DNA of 64,000 nt from Acheta domesticus (GCA_031308135.1 JAHLJT010004567.1:30911602-30975601); one strand, 5' to 3'. Shown: positions 1 to 11,446, counted from the first letter of the stretch. The notes: a model not told the origin generated them from the sequence alone. A program made the numbers and translations.

Positions 1-383
1 GCCTCAGTGGTATCTGCCTGTTTTACGATGTGTGAAGCTGGCAAGCGAGCGTGATTACGTGGCGGGCTGCTTCAAAAGGAATCTTGAAGTGAGATGGATC
101 GCATTGCGTGAGGAGTTGTTTGTTTCTCGAGACGCCTTCCGTGAAGAGCGAGACTAATGCAGGCCGTCTCCCGGCGTCCTCGCGCAGGTGTCGGAAAGAC
201 GTAAGTGAGATGGCACGTTCTTAACATGTATCAGGGCAAACGACATGATGTATTTCTTCAAAACACAGTTGGCGTGTCACATTGAAATGATATCATAGAC
301 CATGCTTTTAATGGAAATTTGCGATATTTGTGAGAATAATACGTAATTTTTGCGACATTTTGAATATCCAAATTGAGCTTTGA
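1..383. other. Unannotated start of window
   Basis: No gene or repeat recognised. The only splice-like signal is an isolated AC/GTAAGT donor-type match at 200/201 on the + strand, with no open reading frame before it that I can identify. Confidence 0.4.
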
Positions 384-628
384 AATTCTGTGGTCAAGGA
401 GTAAAAGTTCTTAAGTCAAAAAACTTAGTTTGGAGAAAACAAGGGTTAGATTATTGAGCCAACACTTTTTCCTACGCTCAACGCTATTCCCAAATCTCGT
501 TAAGAAGTCAACTTTGAATTCGGTCGTTTTACTACATTAAAATATAGATACTTAACTATTAGTTTCAGTACTTAACCCAATTTCGCCAAAAATTGACTTA
601 AGAACTTTTACCCCGTGACCACAGAATT
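384..628. mobile_element. Short terminal-inverted-repeat element (MITE-like), ~245 bp
   Basis: The left end reads AATTCTGTGGTCAAGG and continues GTAAAAGTTCTTAAGTCAA. The reverse complement of the right end gives AATTCTGTGGTCACGG and then the same GTAAAAGTTCTTAAGTCAA. The arms match over about 36 bp with a few substitutions and enclose roughly 170 bp of AT-rich non-coding DNA. Small size, long inverted ends and no coding capacity fit a non-autonomous DNA transposon. I cannot see an unambiguous target-site duplication, so the superfamily is open. Confidence 0.7.
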
Positions 629-2335
629 CATGATTTTTTTAAATTTAAAAACATCGTTTTGTTTTTGTGAAGGCACGTTGGAGAGGGGAGGATCCATTTG
701 CAAAGAACACACTTTTCTTTTAGAAACTTCATCAATTTTTATTGAAAATTGTAGAAATTATTCGAATTCCATTCTTATCGGAATTTGTAGGTAGCCGGGG
801 TTTTAGTGTAAAACTTTTTTCTCCCTGATGCGGTTTTGCAAGACGTGTAGAGTGTATTAGATCACATTTAAACAATAACTTGTTGATTGGTTTTATTTAA
901 TATCAAACATGTGAGATCGTGTGAACAAAATCGAGTAGTAAAAGCATACATCATGTTCATTCTCTTCTCTACTCTGCATTGTTATTTTTATCTTCGAGGC
1001 GATCGTGTCTACATGTGGCGAAAAATATATCTGAAAGTTTCAATGCACACTGATGGAAGTTTTCCAGATGAATTTGCATGATCAACTATTGTCATCCTAA
1101 AACAAATATGATTTGTTGTATCGATGTTTTCGACCCATTGTTCTCTTACTGCTGTTTGTGCATCGGACGGATTAATGAAATGGGTTGGGAGCCATTTTAT
1201 TGGGAATTTTCGTGACAAGAGCCGTGTCACATCTTGCATTTATTAGTGCTTTACAATGCATTGCCATTACATGTCTCTCTAAAATATCCATTGTGCAGTC
1301 ACCAGTAATGATTTTTGCTTCTCTTTATTTAGCCACAAACCAAACTCCTATCGCTCACGAACGTATTGATATATGTTCGTTATTTTATTTTCTTTATCTA
1401 TGAAATCTATCTTGTGTTGTGCCTTTGGTGTCAACATTTGTTTCCTACAACTTTTGATATGTGTAACATGTAGGCACATTCATTCTAGTAAACATTTCAT
1501 CTTTGTTTCGTTTTTTCTTTCCTTTTATGTCACATTTTAGTTTTTGTTTTATATTTTTTTTCAAAATGCACCCCAAAACAAACAATTTGGCTGCATTTAT
1601 TTATGTTTACTTTTTTTGTAATTCTATGAAAATGAAGAAACCGTGACATATTACATATTCTTGTGTTTTCGTTTGGTTTTTAAAGTCAAATTTAAAATTT
1701 AAACATTCTTTTAGTTTGAACGATACGGATGCCAGGAATAGATCCAGAAAGATTTTGGGGGGGGGCGGGGGAGAGGGTTCCAATTCGAAGCTCTGCAAAT
1801 ATTTTAGTAGTACGTTTTTAATTGTTTAGCTGGAAATCGTTACAAATATTTATATTTATAATCAATACATTCCTTTGGAGTGTTACACGATCAATACGTT
1901 GCAATTGTTTTATATAAATTGAATAAAATTACAAAAATTTGTGGATCGGGGAGATAAAATGTTCTTTTTTCTTACTCTCTTGATCCGCCATGGTTCCGGG
2001 GAGGGAGATGTTTTCTATGAAATAACATTGGAAGATCATTCGATAAGCATAAGCATTTTTGATACGAAACCCATTTGTTTAAGAAATGCTAGAGTTGCAC
2101 TGAAGTCATTTGATGATTACGTAGGAGCAAATGGCGCTCTTAGAAGGCCAAATGCTGTAGAAGCAATTTACAGTAATCGGTCGGTGACATCTCATTACCT
2201 TTCAACTAATTCCAAGTTTCTCCGCACCTGATCCTTCCCTGACTCGCTCATTTTGTGGAACTCGGAGAAAACGAAGTTTCGCGGTCTTAAAAGAGTGGAG
2301 AGCTCCTTTTTCGTTCAAGGAGCCGCTCATTTAAA
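629..2335. other. AT-rich stretch without a recognised gene
   Basis: An open frame of 96 codons at 1941-2231 (+) matches no family I know and has no recognisable motif. A G-run interrupted once (1757-1771) is the only compositional oddity. I see no splice-flanked exon. Confidence 0.4.
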
Positions 2336-2660
2336 GCACTCTGCACCGCTTCCCGAGTCCCTTAACGTTCCGCTCCCCTACGCCCCCGTCGCGTTCGCTT
2401 CAATTAACTCCACGCGCCGGCTGCGCAGCTCGGGGCCTTTTTTTTGCTGTGCGCAGGGCCCGAATGCCTGCCCGTGCGCCGGAGTGCTCGCCCGCCCGCC
2501 CGCCCGCCCGCCCGCCCGCCCGCCGATCAGGCAGCCTTTGTGGTCGCCGTCGCGCCGCACGCGGCCGCGCCCGACTGGTCCAGTGGGTAGCCACCTGTCC
2601 TGCGCCGGCGAGCCCCTTTGACGGTCGAATCCCTCCGGGAGACGCAAGTGGCTCTAACTT
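2336..2660. repeat. CpG-rich patch with (CCCG)n microsatellite
   Basis: A GC-rich island in AT-rich surroundings. Its core at 2491-2524 is a perfect CCCG tetranucleotide run of about eight units. Overlapping open frames on both strands here are proline/alanine/arginine-rich and come from the repeat. It could be a CpG-island-like element or promoter-proximal DNA, but no start site or coding exon is visible beside it. Confidence 0.7.
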
Positions 2661-2925
2661 GTCGTGTTTTCCGGTCGCGTGTCTTTGTTGTAGATGGTGT
2701 TAATGATAAATGTTGTTGACGCTTATTGATATGTGGATAGTGGTAGATTTGTAAACGTGAAATAAATAGGATTTGTAATCAAAACACCCTTTTGGAGTGT
2801 TCACTTAAAAATGAATTATTTTTGTGTTGCGCCGAATATTTCACCCTTTTTCTTTTCGAACTTCCATCATTCAATTATTGTATTCCCTTTTGATATATGT
2901 GTCGTTACTTGTGATATTGATTCCT

Positions 2926-3350
2926 ATTTCTGGGCGTGTCAACGGCTATGGTTATTAGCCCCGTACGTGTAGCTGCATGATTTGTCACGGGAAGTGGTGG
3001 TGATCATCTCCCAGCCGGATGGTGAGATTACGGCGCCGACCTACACATCGACTGGCGGGGTTTCCCACAACCAGGTAATCTCCCATCAGCAGGGTACCAC
3101 CCAGCCGGGACAAGCTGCAATCTCCCGTCTGGTCTTCCGACATATGTGGTAGTGTAATGCTACGAAAGTGTAACTGTGTGTAAATAAGGGATGAGGATAA
3201 GGCACAAAAGAGGAAGGAGAGAACTCCCGCGGATCCGTGACCCGTTTGTTAGGTACTGCTCTGGCTTTTGCGTGACGTTGATCGGAGAAACCACGGAAAG
3301 CTACCGGTTAGAGTAGCTGGCTGCTAGAATTCTCTTCCAGGCAGCGCACC
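2926..3350 (-). mobile_element. SINE copy A (tRNA-headed family of this window), 5'-truncated
   Basis: Read on the minus strand from about 3350, it follows the body of the more complete copy at 28140-28675: GAGAATTCTAGC, the GGTTTCTCCGATCAAC block, a TACCTAACAAACG block, a CAGCTTGTCCCGGCTGGG block, the GTGTAGGTCGGCGCCG block and an end near ATAGCCGTTGACACGCCC. The tRNA-like head is missing. The copy is diverged from the others by many substitutions, so it is probably old. Confidence 0.75.
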
Positions 3351-4384
3351 GATTTGTTTTTCACATAACCTCACATTTAGTCACTACATCGCATCCTTGG
3401 TTATTTTTCCTTCTTCTGCTCTTCCTTGTCAGCTGAAGCTAATTTCCCGTTACTATTATCTTTTTGTCGTAATCTTCGCCTTTTGTTCATTACAATGACA
3501 CAATTTCACAGTCTGCTTCCGCAAATGATCTCCCTAAACCGCCGCCACATTGCCGGCGTCGAATCGCCTGCTGTTGCCAATGACTGCGCTTCGGCTCCCG
3601 ATAGGCCCCCGCTGTCGCCCGTTATTAGTCGGATTATGCGCTCCGCAGCCAACGCCAACACGAACCCAGATAAACCGCGGGCACTTCATTTCACATTTGA
3701 TTTGCACCGAGCCCAATTAACCACGAACGTATATCTATTCTCATATGCTGAAATGAAGTGCTGCTTTAGCGTTATGTGTAGCTAATGTGCACTACTGAAC
3801 GCAAACTCCGAATATAAGTTATACGGTAGTATCTTCCACATAGTGCTTTATCGGGGATTCATTAGGGAAAAGCTTTGGTACTGTGTAGTTCTGTTGAAGT
3901 TATTTTTTTTTAATGTGCAAGATTTACGAGGTAAATATTTAATAGATGAGTAGCTCGACAATCGAAGAAGAGTAAAGAAACGATGACTCGCGTTTAGACA
4001 CCGGATTGCTTGATATACCCTCGTCATGGGCTTAGAGAAATTCAATATGAACTCCGCTCCTGTATTATGTGGTATTGAGAAAGTCGGTATCCATCATCCA
4101 TCCAGATATATGAAATATGTACACGTGTACAACTAAATCCTGAAGAACAGTTCCATGAAGTTGCATTCAAGAGTACTTTGAAAGGAGTTGCATGAGCTTA
4201 ATTTCGTCAGATGTATTTATAAGCAGAAAACGAACGTGTTCTTTTTTTAACTGCAGCCTACTTTGGGAGTCCAAAACAGCCTGCGCGCTTTCAACGCGAG
4301 TGGCACAGCGTCTTACACCGAGTGTCCTAGCTTCTTACACCTAGCGTCGTAAGAAAAATTCATTTTAAGGATTGATTGGTGTTA
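3351..4384. other. Unannotated; moderate-GC block at 3530-3720
   Basis: The block at 3530-3720 is not repetitive and is richer in GC than its flanks. A 119-codon frame (3426-3785, +) crosses it, but its translation shows no domain I recognise. Homeodomain-type ATTA cores are present (GTTATTAGTC near 3621). A conserved non-coding element is possible; nothing in the single sequence proves it. Confidence 0.25.
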
Positions 4385-5010
4385 CCAGGCACGACAACTG
4401 CTATGACCATTAGTTCTGTGGTGAATGTGCTTTGTGCCTGGAGGTGGCGGTGTTCCTTGTGGTGGCTCCTTGCGGTGGCGGAACTACCCGGAGCTTGCAG
4501 GGGAATCCCCCTCTAGGTGTCTCAGCAGGTATACAAAGGCCATTTTTATTTTCCGACGTGTCAAAGTGGTCCCCCAGGTGTCTCTCCCAGCAGGTATACA
4601 GAGATAACTGTAAGAAGGGACGACTTTGACATCTACTGCTTAGCTGTTGCTGGTTCGTGTACAGTTAGCTCCATTGTAAATAGATTCGTCACTCTCTTTT
4701 GTAATGTCATCGCCCTCCCCGACATTTATTTTCGTTTCCCGACGTGTCAAAGTGGTCCCTTCTTAGAATAACTCATCTATAACGCTCCCGATTCTTCTCC
4801 TCGTATGTGCGGTAGTATAGCGCGTGTAAATGTTAGTGTAACTATGTGTAAGGGGAGAGGATATATGAAAGAGGAAGGGAATATCGTTCGTAGTCCGTGA
4901 CCCAATTGTTAGGCTACTGTAATGGCATTCTCTTAGTATTGATTGGAGAAACCGAAAAACTTACCGATCAGTGCAGCCTACCGCTAGAATTGTCCTGACA
5001 GTAGTTGAAT
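4385..5010 (-). mobile_element. SINE copy B, diverged, with internal extra DNA
   Basis: On the minus strand, 5010 to about 4790 follows the SINE body (GAATTCTAGCGGTAGGC, TTTCTCCAATCAATAC, CCTAACAATTGGGTCACG), and about 4530 to 4385 follows the tail, ending near CATAGCAGTTGTCGTGCC. Between these lies roughly 200 bp not found in other copies. Within it, a CCGACGTGTCAAAGTGGTCCC segment occurs twice (near 4554 and 4739), suggesting an insertion or local duplication. The tRNA-like head is absent. Confidence 0.65.
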
Positions 5011-6189
5011 TCGACTTAGCTATCTAGCTGGTATCAAAAAATTCATCACCGTCGTGTCTGTATTCATTGGTCCTCACAGTCAGGGTCCCTCTAGAGACAG
5101 CGACAATGCTACCTCTGAACTAATCTCTCCTGACATTTCAAGAACACATTTGCCAAATGACCCCCTACGTCTAGTTCTTACTTGGGTTTTCTTCTCCAGT
5201 CTCATTTACATCTTTCGTTTTGCATAACCTTCTCCTATGAAACGCGGGACGTATTTGGTGCTTGAAATTGATTTGCAAACCAAGTGTTCGAGCGTTGCGA
5301 ACACTTGTCTCGCAACCGCGTTTGTTACAGAGTCGGTCCCGCACTGAGACTCTTCGTTGCACAACGCTCCACGTTCAGGGTTCTGAAGAAAGACTGGCGT
5401 CACTGCGGTGGCCCTCACGGGAGATTAATTCATAAGCAGACCAGGACGCTTTGAATGGGAAGCCCTACATAATTTCGTCAATAAAAGTCTGTTTTAGAAG
5501 ATCATAAATGTATAAAATGGTTCATTTTCTTTTGTAAATAATGATTTAATTAGCAACTATTTTATTAATGATTATGGCGAACTTCAATATTTCAATATTA
5601 TTCGTGGAAAGACGTTTTTGCCCCCTGGGTGCTCGCAATCGCTGACGGCTTGACTCCGCAGCAAGTAACTAAAGAACAGAACGATAAAATGATTGCTTAG
5701 GTTTGTGAATTGGCTTTTTTTCTAGAATAACGAATGTAGCTGCTGCTTGAAAATGAGATGACGTCCATGCTGTGACATTGCTAAAAAAAACTCGATTTTT
5801 GTATTCTTTGGTATATTTATTATTACCTCATTCATTTTCAGAATACGGTTATTACATTTTCATACTTGTCTGCAATACATATTAATCGATATTTTACTGT
5901 TTTTAATCGTACTTGTGCATATATTACAATAATTATGACAATGTCGCATTATACTGAATACCAATGGTATTTCTGAAAGAAGTGGGTACGAGGACACAGC
6001 GAGAAACTTCTAGAGGAACCAGAACTGTTTCTTTAATGGGAAACTTTAAGTGTATTTGCTAAGCTTTTTTTTGCCGGTTACTCTTCTTCTTTATTTCTGT
6101 CTAAAACAATTGCTCTCACAATAATTTAATTTTAAAATTAAAAATGGTGAAAGAACGTACAATAATTGAAAGTAATCACCGCTGAATTT
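5011..6189. other. AT-rich stretch without a recognised gene
   Basis: Contains the perfect hairpin annotated separately at 5281-5307. Otherwise I see no coding, RNA or repeat signal. Confidence 0.4.
5281..5307. repeat. Perfect 10-bp inverted repeat with 7-nt loop
   Basis: CAAGTGTTCG, seven bases AGCGTTG, then CGAACACTTG. The arms are exact reverse complements. It may be a stem-loop or a chance palindrome; no terminator or RNA gene context is visible. Confidence 0.6.
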
Positions 6190-6465
6190 ATATCATGGGA
6201 ACGTTTGGAAAACGCAGAGAAATGGCGACCTTGTGCGTTTTTCAAATCAATAAGAGGTAATCGTCCGGGGGGGAAGGGAGTGCGGGCAAGATTATCAAAG
6301 CCCACATACGTCGCGCGGAAGGATCATGGCTACAAAATTCGGCAAAGAAAACAGACAACAAAAGAAGTAGGTAAATTCTCATTTGTAAACAGAACAATAC
6401 AAAATTGGAACGAATTACTTGCAGCAGTGCTGTTGACTTTCTATCAAAATGTCAAAACTTTTTAA
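6190..6465 (+). pseudogene. Non-LTR retrotransposon ORF2 C-terminal remnant
   Basis: The frame ending at 6465 carries the signature tail of insect non-LTR reverse-transcriptase polyproteins, the region after the RT thumb: an ERLENAEKWR-type helix, an HGYKIRQRKQ block, then KFSFVNRTIQNWNEL. In complete elements this follows roughly 800 residues of endonuclease and RT, none of which is present upstream; AT-rich DNA precedes residue 1, so the copy is 5'-truncated as is usual for target-primed integration. The expected 'NxLP' after the tryptophan is degraded (NELLAAVL), in keeping with a dead copy. AT-rich DNA to about 6720 would be its 3' untranslated region. It would have contributed reverse transcription in the nucleus; here it is a fossil. 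Identification as non-LTR is fairly sure; the exact clade is not. Confidence 0.8.
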
Positions 6466-7036
6466 TTACTTTAAATAATTGTATTTTTTTCGAATAAGCC
6501 AACATTAATTTTTTGTATTATTATTGTTGTTATTTTGTATTTGTAGATCAGCTGTAGCAAGTTAATACATTAATTTTGTAAATTGAATTAAGTAATATGT
6601 AAATATTGTAATGTTTTAGTATTTGTGTATTTGTAGTAACTATTTAGAAAACTCTTCAACCGAAAATATTTCTGTTATAAAATATATATAAATAATTATA
6701 AAAATAAATTCCTATAATAATTATATTGATAATCCGAAACGTATTCCTACGTAAAAAAATGAATATATTCTATTCTGTTGCGTGTGTGGTAAGAGCGAAA
6801 GAAAGCGAAAACGCTGCAGTGTGCAGAACCTTCTCCGCCGGTTGCAGAGGCAGGGCGTCGGGTGACCTTTCGTGACGCGGGCGTTTCGTGTTGTCTCTTG
6901 ATCTCGGGCGACTCGGAATAAGCGTCCTCGTGCAGCTGACGGATGGGAAGGCGCCCGGGCCACGTGCTGTTAACTTGAGATGCCCCGGAGATGCACGTCC
7001 GTAAGCACAGAGGAAGATATACATCTATCCTATGTT
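6466..7036. other. Probable retrotransposon 3' UTR, then moderate-GC DNA
   Basis: 6466-6720 is very AT-rich and ends in ATAAATAATTATAAAAATAAA, consistent with the 3' end of the RT remnant upstream. 6780-7030 is of higher GC with no recognised gene. Confidence 0.35.
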
Positions 7037-7042
7037 CTTTAA

Positions 7043-7268
7043 GGCAGTGTTGGCAAGGGCGATGCCACGAGCGGAGTCCGTGGCACGAGTGCCACGACGA
7101 AATCGCCCCTTCATGCAGTTCATCACTCCGCCACAAGAGACAACGCCATCCCTATTGTATAACGGCGGGGTTTTCTTCTCACCGCTAGTTGCGCAGGGAA
7201 GCTCGTGGCATGCTACGGTGCCACAGGGCGTGCCACTGTCACCAGTAGAAGACCTTGACACCACTGCT
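7043..7268. mobile_element. TTAA-flanked MITE, copy 1
   Basis: Flanked on both sides by TTAA (7039-7042 and 7269-7272). The left end is GGCAGTGTTGGCAAGG; the reverse complement of the right end is AGCAGTGGTGTCAAGG, giving ~16-bp terminal inverted repeats. TTAA is the target duplicated by piggyBac-type transposases, so a non-autonomous relative is a reasonable inference. An internal perfect palindrome lies at 7079-7096 (CGTGGCAC-GA-GTGCCACG). A second, truncated copy is at 27467-27675. No coding capacity. Confidence 0.75.
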
Positions 7269-7272
7269 TTAA

Positions 7273-7770
7273 GGCATAGTTTGTGGAGATAATTTTTCTA
7301 TTCCAGGCGTATTGCGAACATTCTCTAGAGTCTCAGTGTTTATGCTCACTGTACATTGCATAACTCCTGAAAAGTCTTGGTTGTGGTGCTTAATAGAAGT
7401 ATTAAATTGAATGTCAGAACCACTTCTTAGTATTCTGTCTGTTGCACTGTAGTGATTACTTCTTGGAATATATCTGATTGCTGGTGGAGATAGCATTATT
7501 GAAAATTTGAAAAGAAACTGTTGTTAACCAATCTTACGAATATGCCGGAAAATTTTAATAATTTGAAATTCATTCCGAACATTACATTGCGGGCTTCAAT
7601 GTACTTCTGGAATGAAACTTCTGTTACACAGACGTTATCTTCGTATCTTCATTAATTAAAAGAAGCAAGCAAATCGAACGAAAACAGTCACTTTTGAACT
7701 CCAGAAATCGTACCATGCTTTTTCCCGTATTACATCCGCTTCTTGCGGAATAGTTTTGGTTTAGAAGCGG
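7273..7770. other. AT-rich stretch without a recognised gene
   Basis: Nothing recognised on either strand; short open frames only. Confidence 0.4.
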
Positions 7771-8500
7771 CGTCGTAATGAAAGTTCGCAAATCTCGACT
7801 ATCTGCCTTCTTCAAAGAGCGCACCATTTCACTCCGGAAAGTCACACTCTCTCTCCCCAAAGCCGTCCGCCCTTCCGGTCCCGCAGCTCCTTCCGACGTT
7901 CTCTCCTCGCGTCGCGCGCATCGAAGCGTAACATGTCGCAGCGCAGCGGTCGACCCGTAAGCGGATCTCGCATCGATCGACTTGTCTCTCACACCTCCCC
8001 GTCTCTCCGGGGACTCGCGCGCGCGTTTCGGGGCTTAATGAATTCGCTTGCGGCCACCGACGCTCTCCGCTCTCGTTTTTCTCCATTTGCACTTCGCTCT
8101 CCCCTTCTCCAAACGCGTCCGCGCGCTCCAGTTGACACTGCGTTATCCATTACTTCGGCAACCGCTTGCTCGACCCGGCCGTGTAGTCGGTAGGTGTTGT
8201 CCCATTTGCGTTATTACTTTCATAACGTGTTTCCCCTCCCCTCCTGCCCGCCGCGCCAACCCTTCCCGAAAAGAGAAAGAGCGAGAGGGGGAAAAAAAGA
8301 AGGGGGGTCTGGGGAAGTGGAAACGCGGTGAGCCAATATTTGCGCAGCGACGCCCGTTTGCCAGCGATAATGGCATCACTTCCGGTACGTTGCTCTCGCG
8401 GGAGGGCGTTATCTTGGAGGAGGGTCGCTGGTCCTGAGGGCCGGCCGACCGCCTGGTGCGGCGCGCGGGCTGGGCCCTCTGCGGGCGTCTGCAGTTTAGT
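7771..8500. other. CpG-rich region
   Basis: Non-repetitive GC-rich DNA with many CpG dinucleotides and a purine-rich tract GAGAGGGGGAAAAAAAGAAG near 8283. Open frames on both strands (up to 161 codons) overlap in conflicting frames and look compositional. A promoter-type CpG island is possible. Confidence 0.4.
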
Positions 8501-9100
8501 TGGAGTTGCTGGTGTTGCGGTTCCGTGCTGGCGTTCTTGTTATCGGTGCTGCCTCTGCGCCGCATCGTGGAGTATTGATTCTTTGGTTTTGTCCCTGAAA
8601 CTCTGCGCATCGTACACTGAGATTTCACTGCCTGCCTTATTATCTCGTTTACTCTTGGCTGGCATTTTTTACTGTCAATATTTGTCTCGTGTTTGCAATG
8701 TCTGTTGCTTTGTTTTATTTCATTCCTCTTCCTTTATTTCATTCCCGTATATATCCTTTTTGAATTTGATCTTATCTTATTTACTATCTTGTCATTTATG
8801 ATAATTTATCAAAATGTACATTGGTACTGGATCTTTCGATGAGTTTTTCACTTCATCGTCTCAAACCTTCTATTCACAGTTTCACGTGGCTCAATTCTAG
8901 CTTCAACGCTTGACATACATAGATTAACATGTGTCAAGTCTTTAGGTTTGACACCTTTTTTCTGGTATTCCTGTGTTATCATTGTATCCATGAGCATTAT
9001 AGTTTTCTCCTTTTACATCTTCTTCTGTTTCTTGTTGTTTTCGTGCGTCTCATTTCTCACATTCCTACCATCCCACCTCCACTTGTCCTCCCCATTGCTC
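8501..9100. other. Pyrimidine-biased stretch without a recognised gene
   Basis: From about 8600 to 9100 the + strand is T-rich with runs such as TTTCTTGTTGTTTTC. Hydrophobic translations result from this bias and are not evidence for membrane proteins. Confidence 0.35.
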
Positions 9101-9440
9101 CCTTCGGTTCGAGTGGCTGCGGCGCTCCCCAGTCGCCGTCTAATGAACAGGGGCGGCCCACAAAAACGGGATTAGCGGCGTCTACGAGCGCCGGCCGCGC
9201 TTCTTACCGCCGCCCCTCGCGCCTCGCGCTTCCCCCGGGGGCCCTGTGTCATTGGGCCCCCGCGCGAATTAGCCGCCCGCCCCCACCGCCGCAGCCATCG
9301 CCGCCGCCGCCGCCTTTAGCTGCCTCCCACTGCCCGCCGCCGCCGCCACTACCATCCACTGTTGCCGTTGCGCCCTGCCACTTCACCGCCCCCGCCGTCT
9401 CGCCACGCCAGGAAGGTTGCTGGTGGACGGAAGGGCCTTG
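9101..9440. repeat. CpG-rich patch with interrupted (CCG)n
   Basis: GC-rich, with CCG/CCA runs at about 9280-9360. Translations are polyproline in one frame and polyglycine on the opposite strand, as expected from the trinucleotide. Confidence 0.6.
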
Positions 9441-10000
9441 GGAAGCGGGGCAGCGGAGTGGACACGGGTGGAAGGCTTTGGGGAACGGGAGTGGGCACAC
9501 TGGTGGGAATGGAGGTGTGGACCAAAGTGAGGACAAATGAAGGCATGGAGATGTGGACGGAGAAAAGGACAAGTGGGCACAGTTGGGGTCGAGATGGGTA
9601 CGAAGATGGGACGGAGGAAGGAACGGGAGTGGGCACATAAGTGAGGATGGAGGTGTGGACCGAGGCGAGGACAATAGTGGGCACTGACTTGGGGACCAGG
9701 TGGAGATGGGACGAAGAAAGGGATGGGGGTGTGCTCAGAGTTGGGGGACGAGGTGGGCTCGGAGATGGGGCGGGAGTGAGCACAGACTTGGGGGGACGAT
9801 GTGGCTCGGAGAAAGGGACGGGAGTAGGCACAGAGTTGGGGACGAGGTGGGCTCGAAGATGGGTTGGAGAATGTGACGGAATAGCCACGTAGATGGGACT
9901 GGAAGTGGGGACCGAGGCGGGTACGGAGGGGTTGAGAGGGGGGCACGGAGAAAGGACGGAGGTGAGCCCAGACAGAGACGGTTAAGGTGGAGGTGGGTAC
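9441..10000. repeat. Degenerate G-rich minisatellite
   Basis: Recurring phrases such as ACGGGAGTGGGCACA (9485, 9623; variants at 9771 and 9818), GACGAGGTGGGCTCGGAGATGG and GGAGGTGTGGACC are reshuffled over some 550 bp, with about 50-140 bp between like phrases. The + strand is strongly G-rich and C-poor. Open frames up to 187 codons on the minus strand consist only of this repeat. Confidence 0.7.
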
Positions 10001-10360
10001 GGAGGCTGGGGATGGTGGTAGGAAGCGGTGGCGGGGGAGGAGGCGAGCGCTGGGGAAGTGGTCGGGCGCGAGGGCGGGCGGCGGAGGGCGGGGTGTTGGG
10101 AGAAAGCGAGCGTGAACGCGGGATGGGCGTATCCGGGGCCCGAGGTGGAAGCGTGATGCGCGAGGGCGATTTATCCCCGCAGGCGACGGAGGTGAATATT
10201 GCGGTTGAATGTCGCCCCCAAACGGCCCTTCGCGTTGCTCCGAATCACGCGTGTAGCACGCTAACGGCGACGGGAGATTGCTGGCGTGCGGCCGCTGATA
10301 CGCCCCCGGAGGCCTCCTGCCCTCTCCCCTCTTCCCAGCTGAGCCTGCTGTGGAGTTATT
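10001..10360. other. GC-rich non-repetitive block
   Basis: Starts with GGTGGCGGGGGAGGAGGCG-type sequence, then becomes unique DNA of moderate to high GC (about 10150-10340). No recognised exon. It may be regulatory or conserved, but a comparison with related genomes would be needed to say so. Confidence 0.3.
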
Positions 10361-10618
10361 CGAAACGACGTGGCTTTAAGAGCCTTATTTTGTTATTACA
10401 AGCCAGGCAACACATTTCAGGGACTGTTAATAACGTTTTTATCAAGAATTCTCCCTAGAAGCGTTGTTAATAACGCTGTGAAAATGAAATTGGGCAATAA
10501 AGTTTAATAGTCTTGAAATTTTCATGCGATAAACGATTTTGGCTAAGTGTACGAAGGAATTGTGAAAGAAAAATTTCTGGGATCTGAAAACTTCTAATGC
10601 AGATGATTGTTAACTATA

Positions 10619-10856
10619 CTGCGATTTTTCTAACTGTGCCCCTCAAGGCCCATCTTCACAATGGCATATGTCACGGTATTTCGCGATGTTCTCGGCGCCA
10701 GTCGTGCCGCCAGGTATCGCATGACGGTGTCTGTAATCAAGCAGTGCTTGCAATCACGCGACTCCTAGCGGCGCGACGGAGAAAGACGCGAAGTGACGTG
10801 TGATATTCCATCGTTGTCCGTAGGGGCTTTGAGGGCAAGAGTTAGAAAAACCGCAC
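10619..10856. mobile_element. TA-flanked MITE (238 bp)
   Basis: TA lies on both sides (10617-10618, 10857-10858). Left end CTGCGATTTTTCTAACTG; reverse complement of right end GTGCGGTTTTTCTAACTC, followed by TTGCCCTCAAAGCCCC against TGCCCCTCAAGGCCC on the left. Inverted similarity continues weakly inward. TA flanks and long inverted ends suggest a non-autonomous Tc1/mariner-type element. The same terminal sequence occurs on the element at 58699-58861. Confidence 0.75.
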
Positions 10857-11084
10857 TAAATGATGCATACTGTGACTGGACTGTTCATAGAATTCTGTAA
10901 AAAAATAAATTATTTCGTGTGTCGCCAATCCTGTCATGTCCCACCCTCACATGTCTTTCCTATTCGGAGCTGTCAACAGACGATAGCGGTAAACTGTGCC
11001 TAGCATTTCCGGTTCTTTGGAATGAAAGAGATGGCAGAGTGGGTTGGATGGCGGGTGCCGCGCTTCTCGCCGCGAGGTCAGGGT

Positions 11085-11300
11085 CGTCGGATCGATGGCG
11101 CGGATTGAAGCGCGAGGAGGCGATCGCGTGAGCAACGCTCGCCAAATTAACTGGAAATTCGGCTGGATCAGAATGGATAATAACAAGGGGTGTTCCGAGG
11201 TGAACGGGCTAACTGACTAATCAACTTGCCGTTGGCAATTCTCATTTCCGTTTCGGTTTTATCGGCCTTATGCAAAATGGGGCTCTAAACGAGGCTCCTG
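11085..11300. other. Unique mixed-composition block, possible regulatory DNA
   Basis: Non-repetitive DNA next to the candidate ratchet site, with homeodomain-type cores (GACTAATCAAC) and an octamer-like TTATGCAAAAT. These are short motifs that occur by chance; conservation has not been tested. Confidence 0.2.
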
Positions 11301-11446
11301 GTAAAACCGGTGTTTGTGATTTTATATATTTACTAATTAATTTGTTCAGCGTCGTTCGCACTGAATAATTGACGTTTATTGTTCCTTGTGTAGGAATATT
11401 GCATTTACAGCAGAGTAATAAAATGTTTGATCGCATTTGATACAAA

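Noticed and set aside
1..60. GCCTCAGTGGTATCTGCC as tRNA/SINE head at the window edge
   Set aside because: A-box-like start but no B box within 100 bp; could be chance or cut by the window.
8929..9946. Frames of 141-203 codons across the CpG/minisatellite region
   Set aside because: Composition-driven, conflicting on both strands, no motif.
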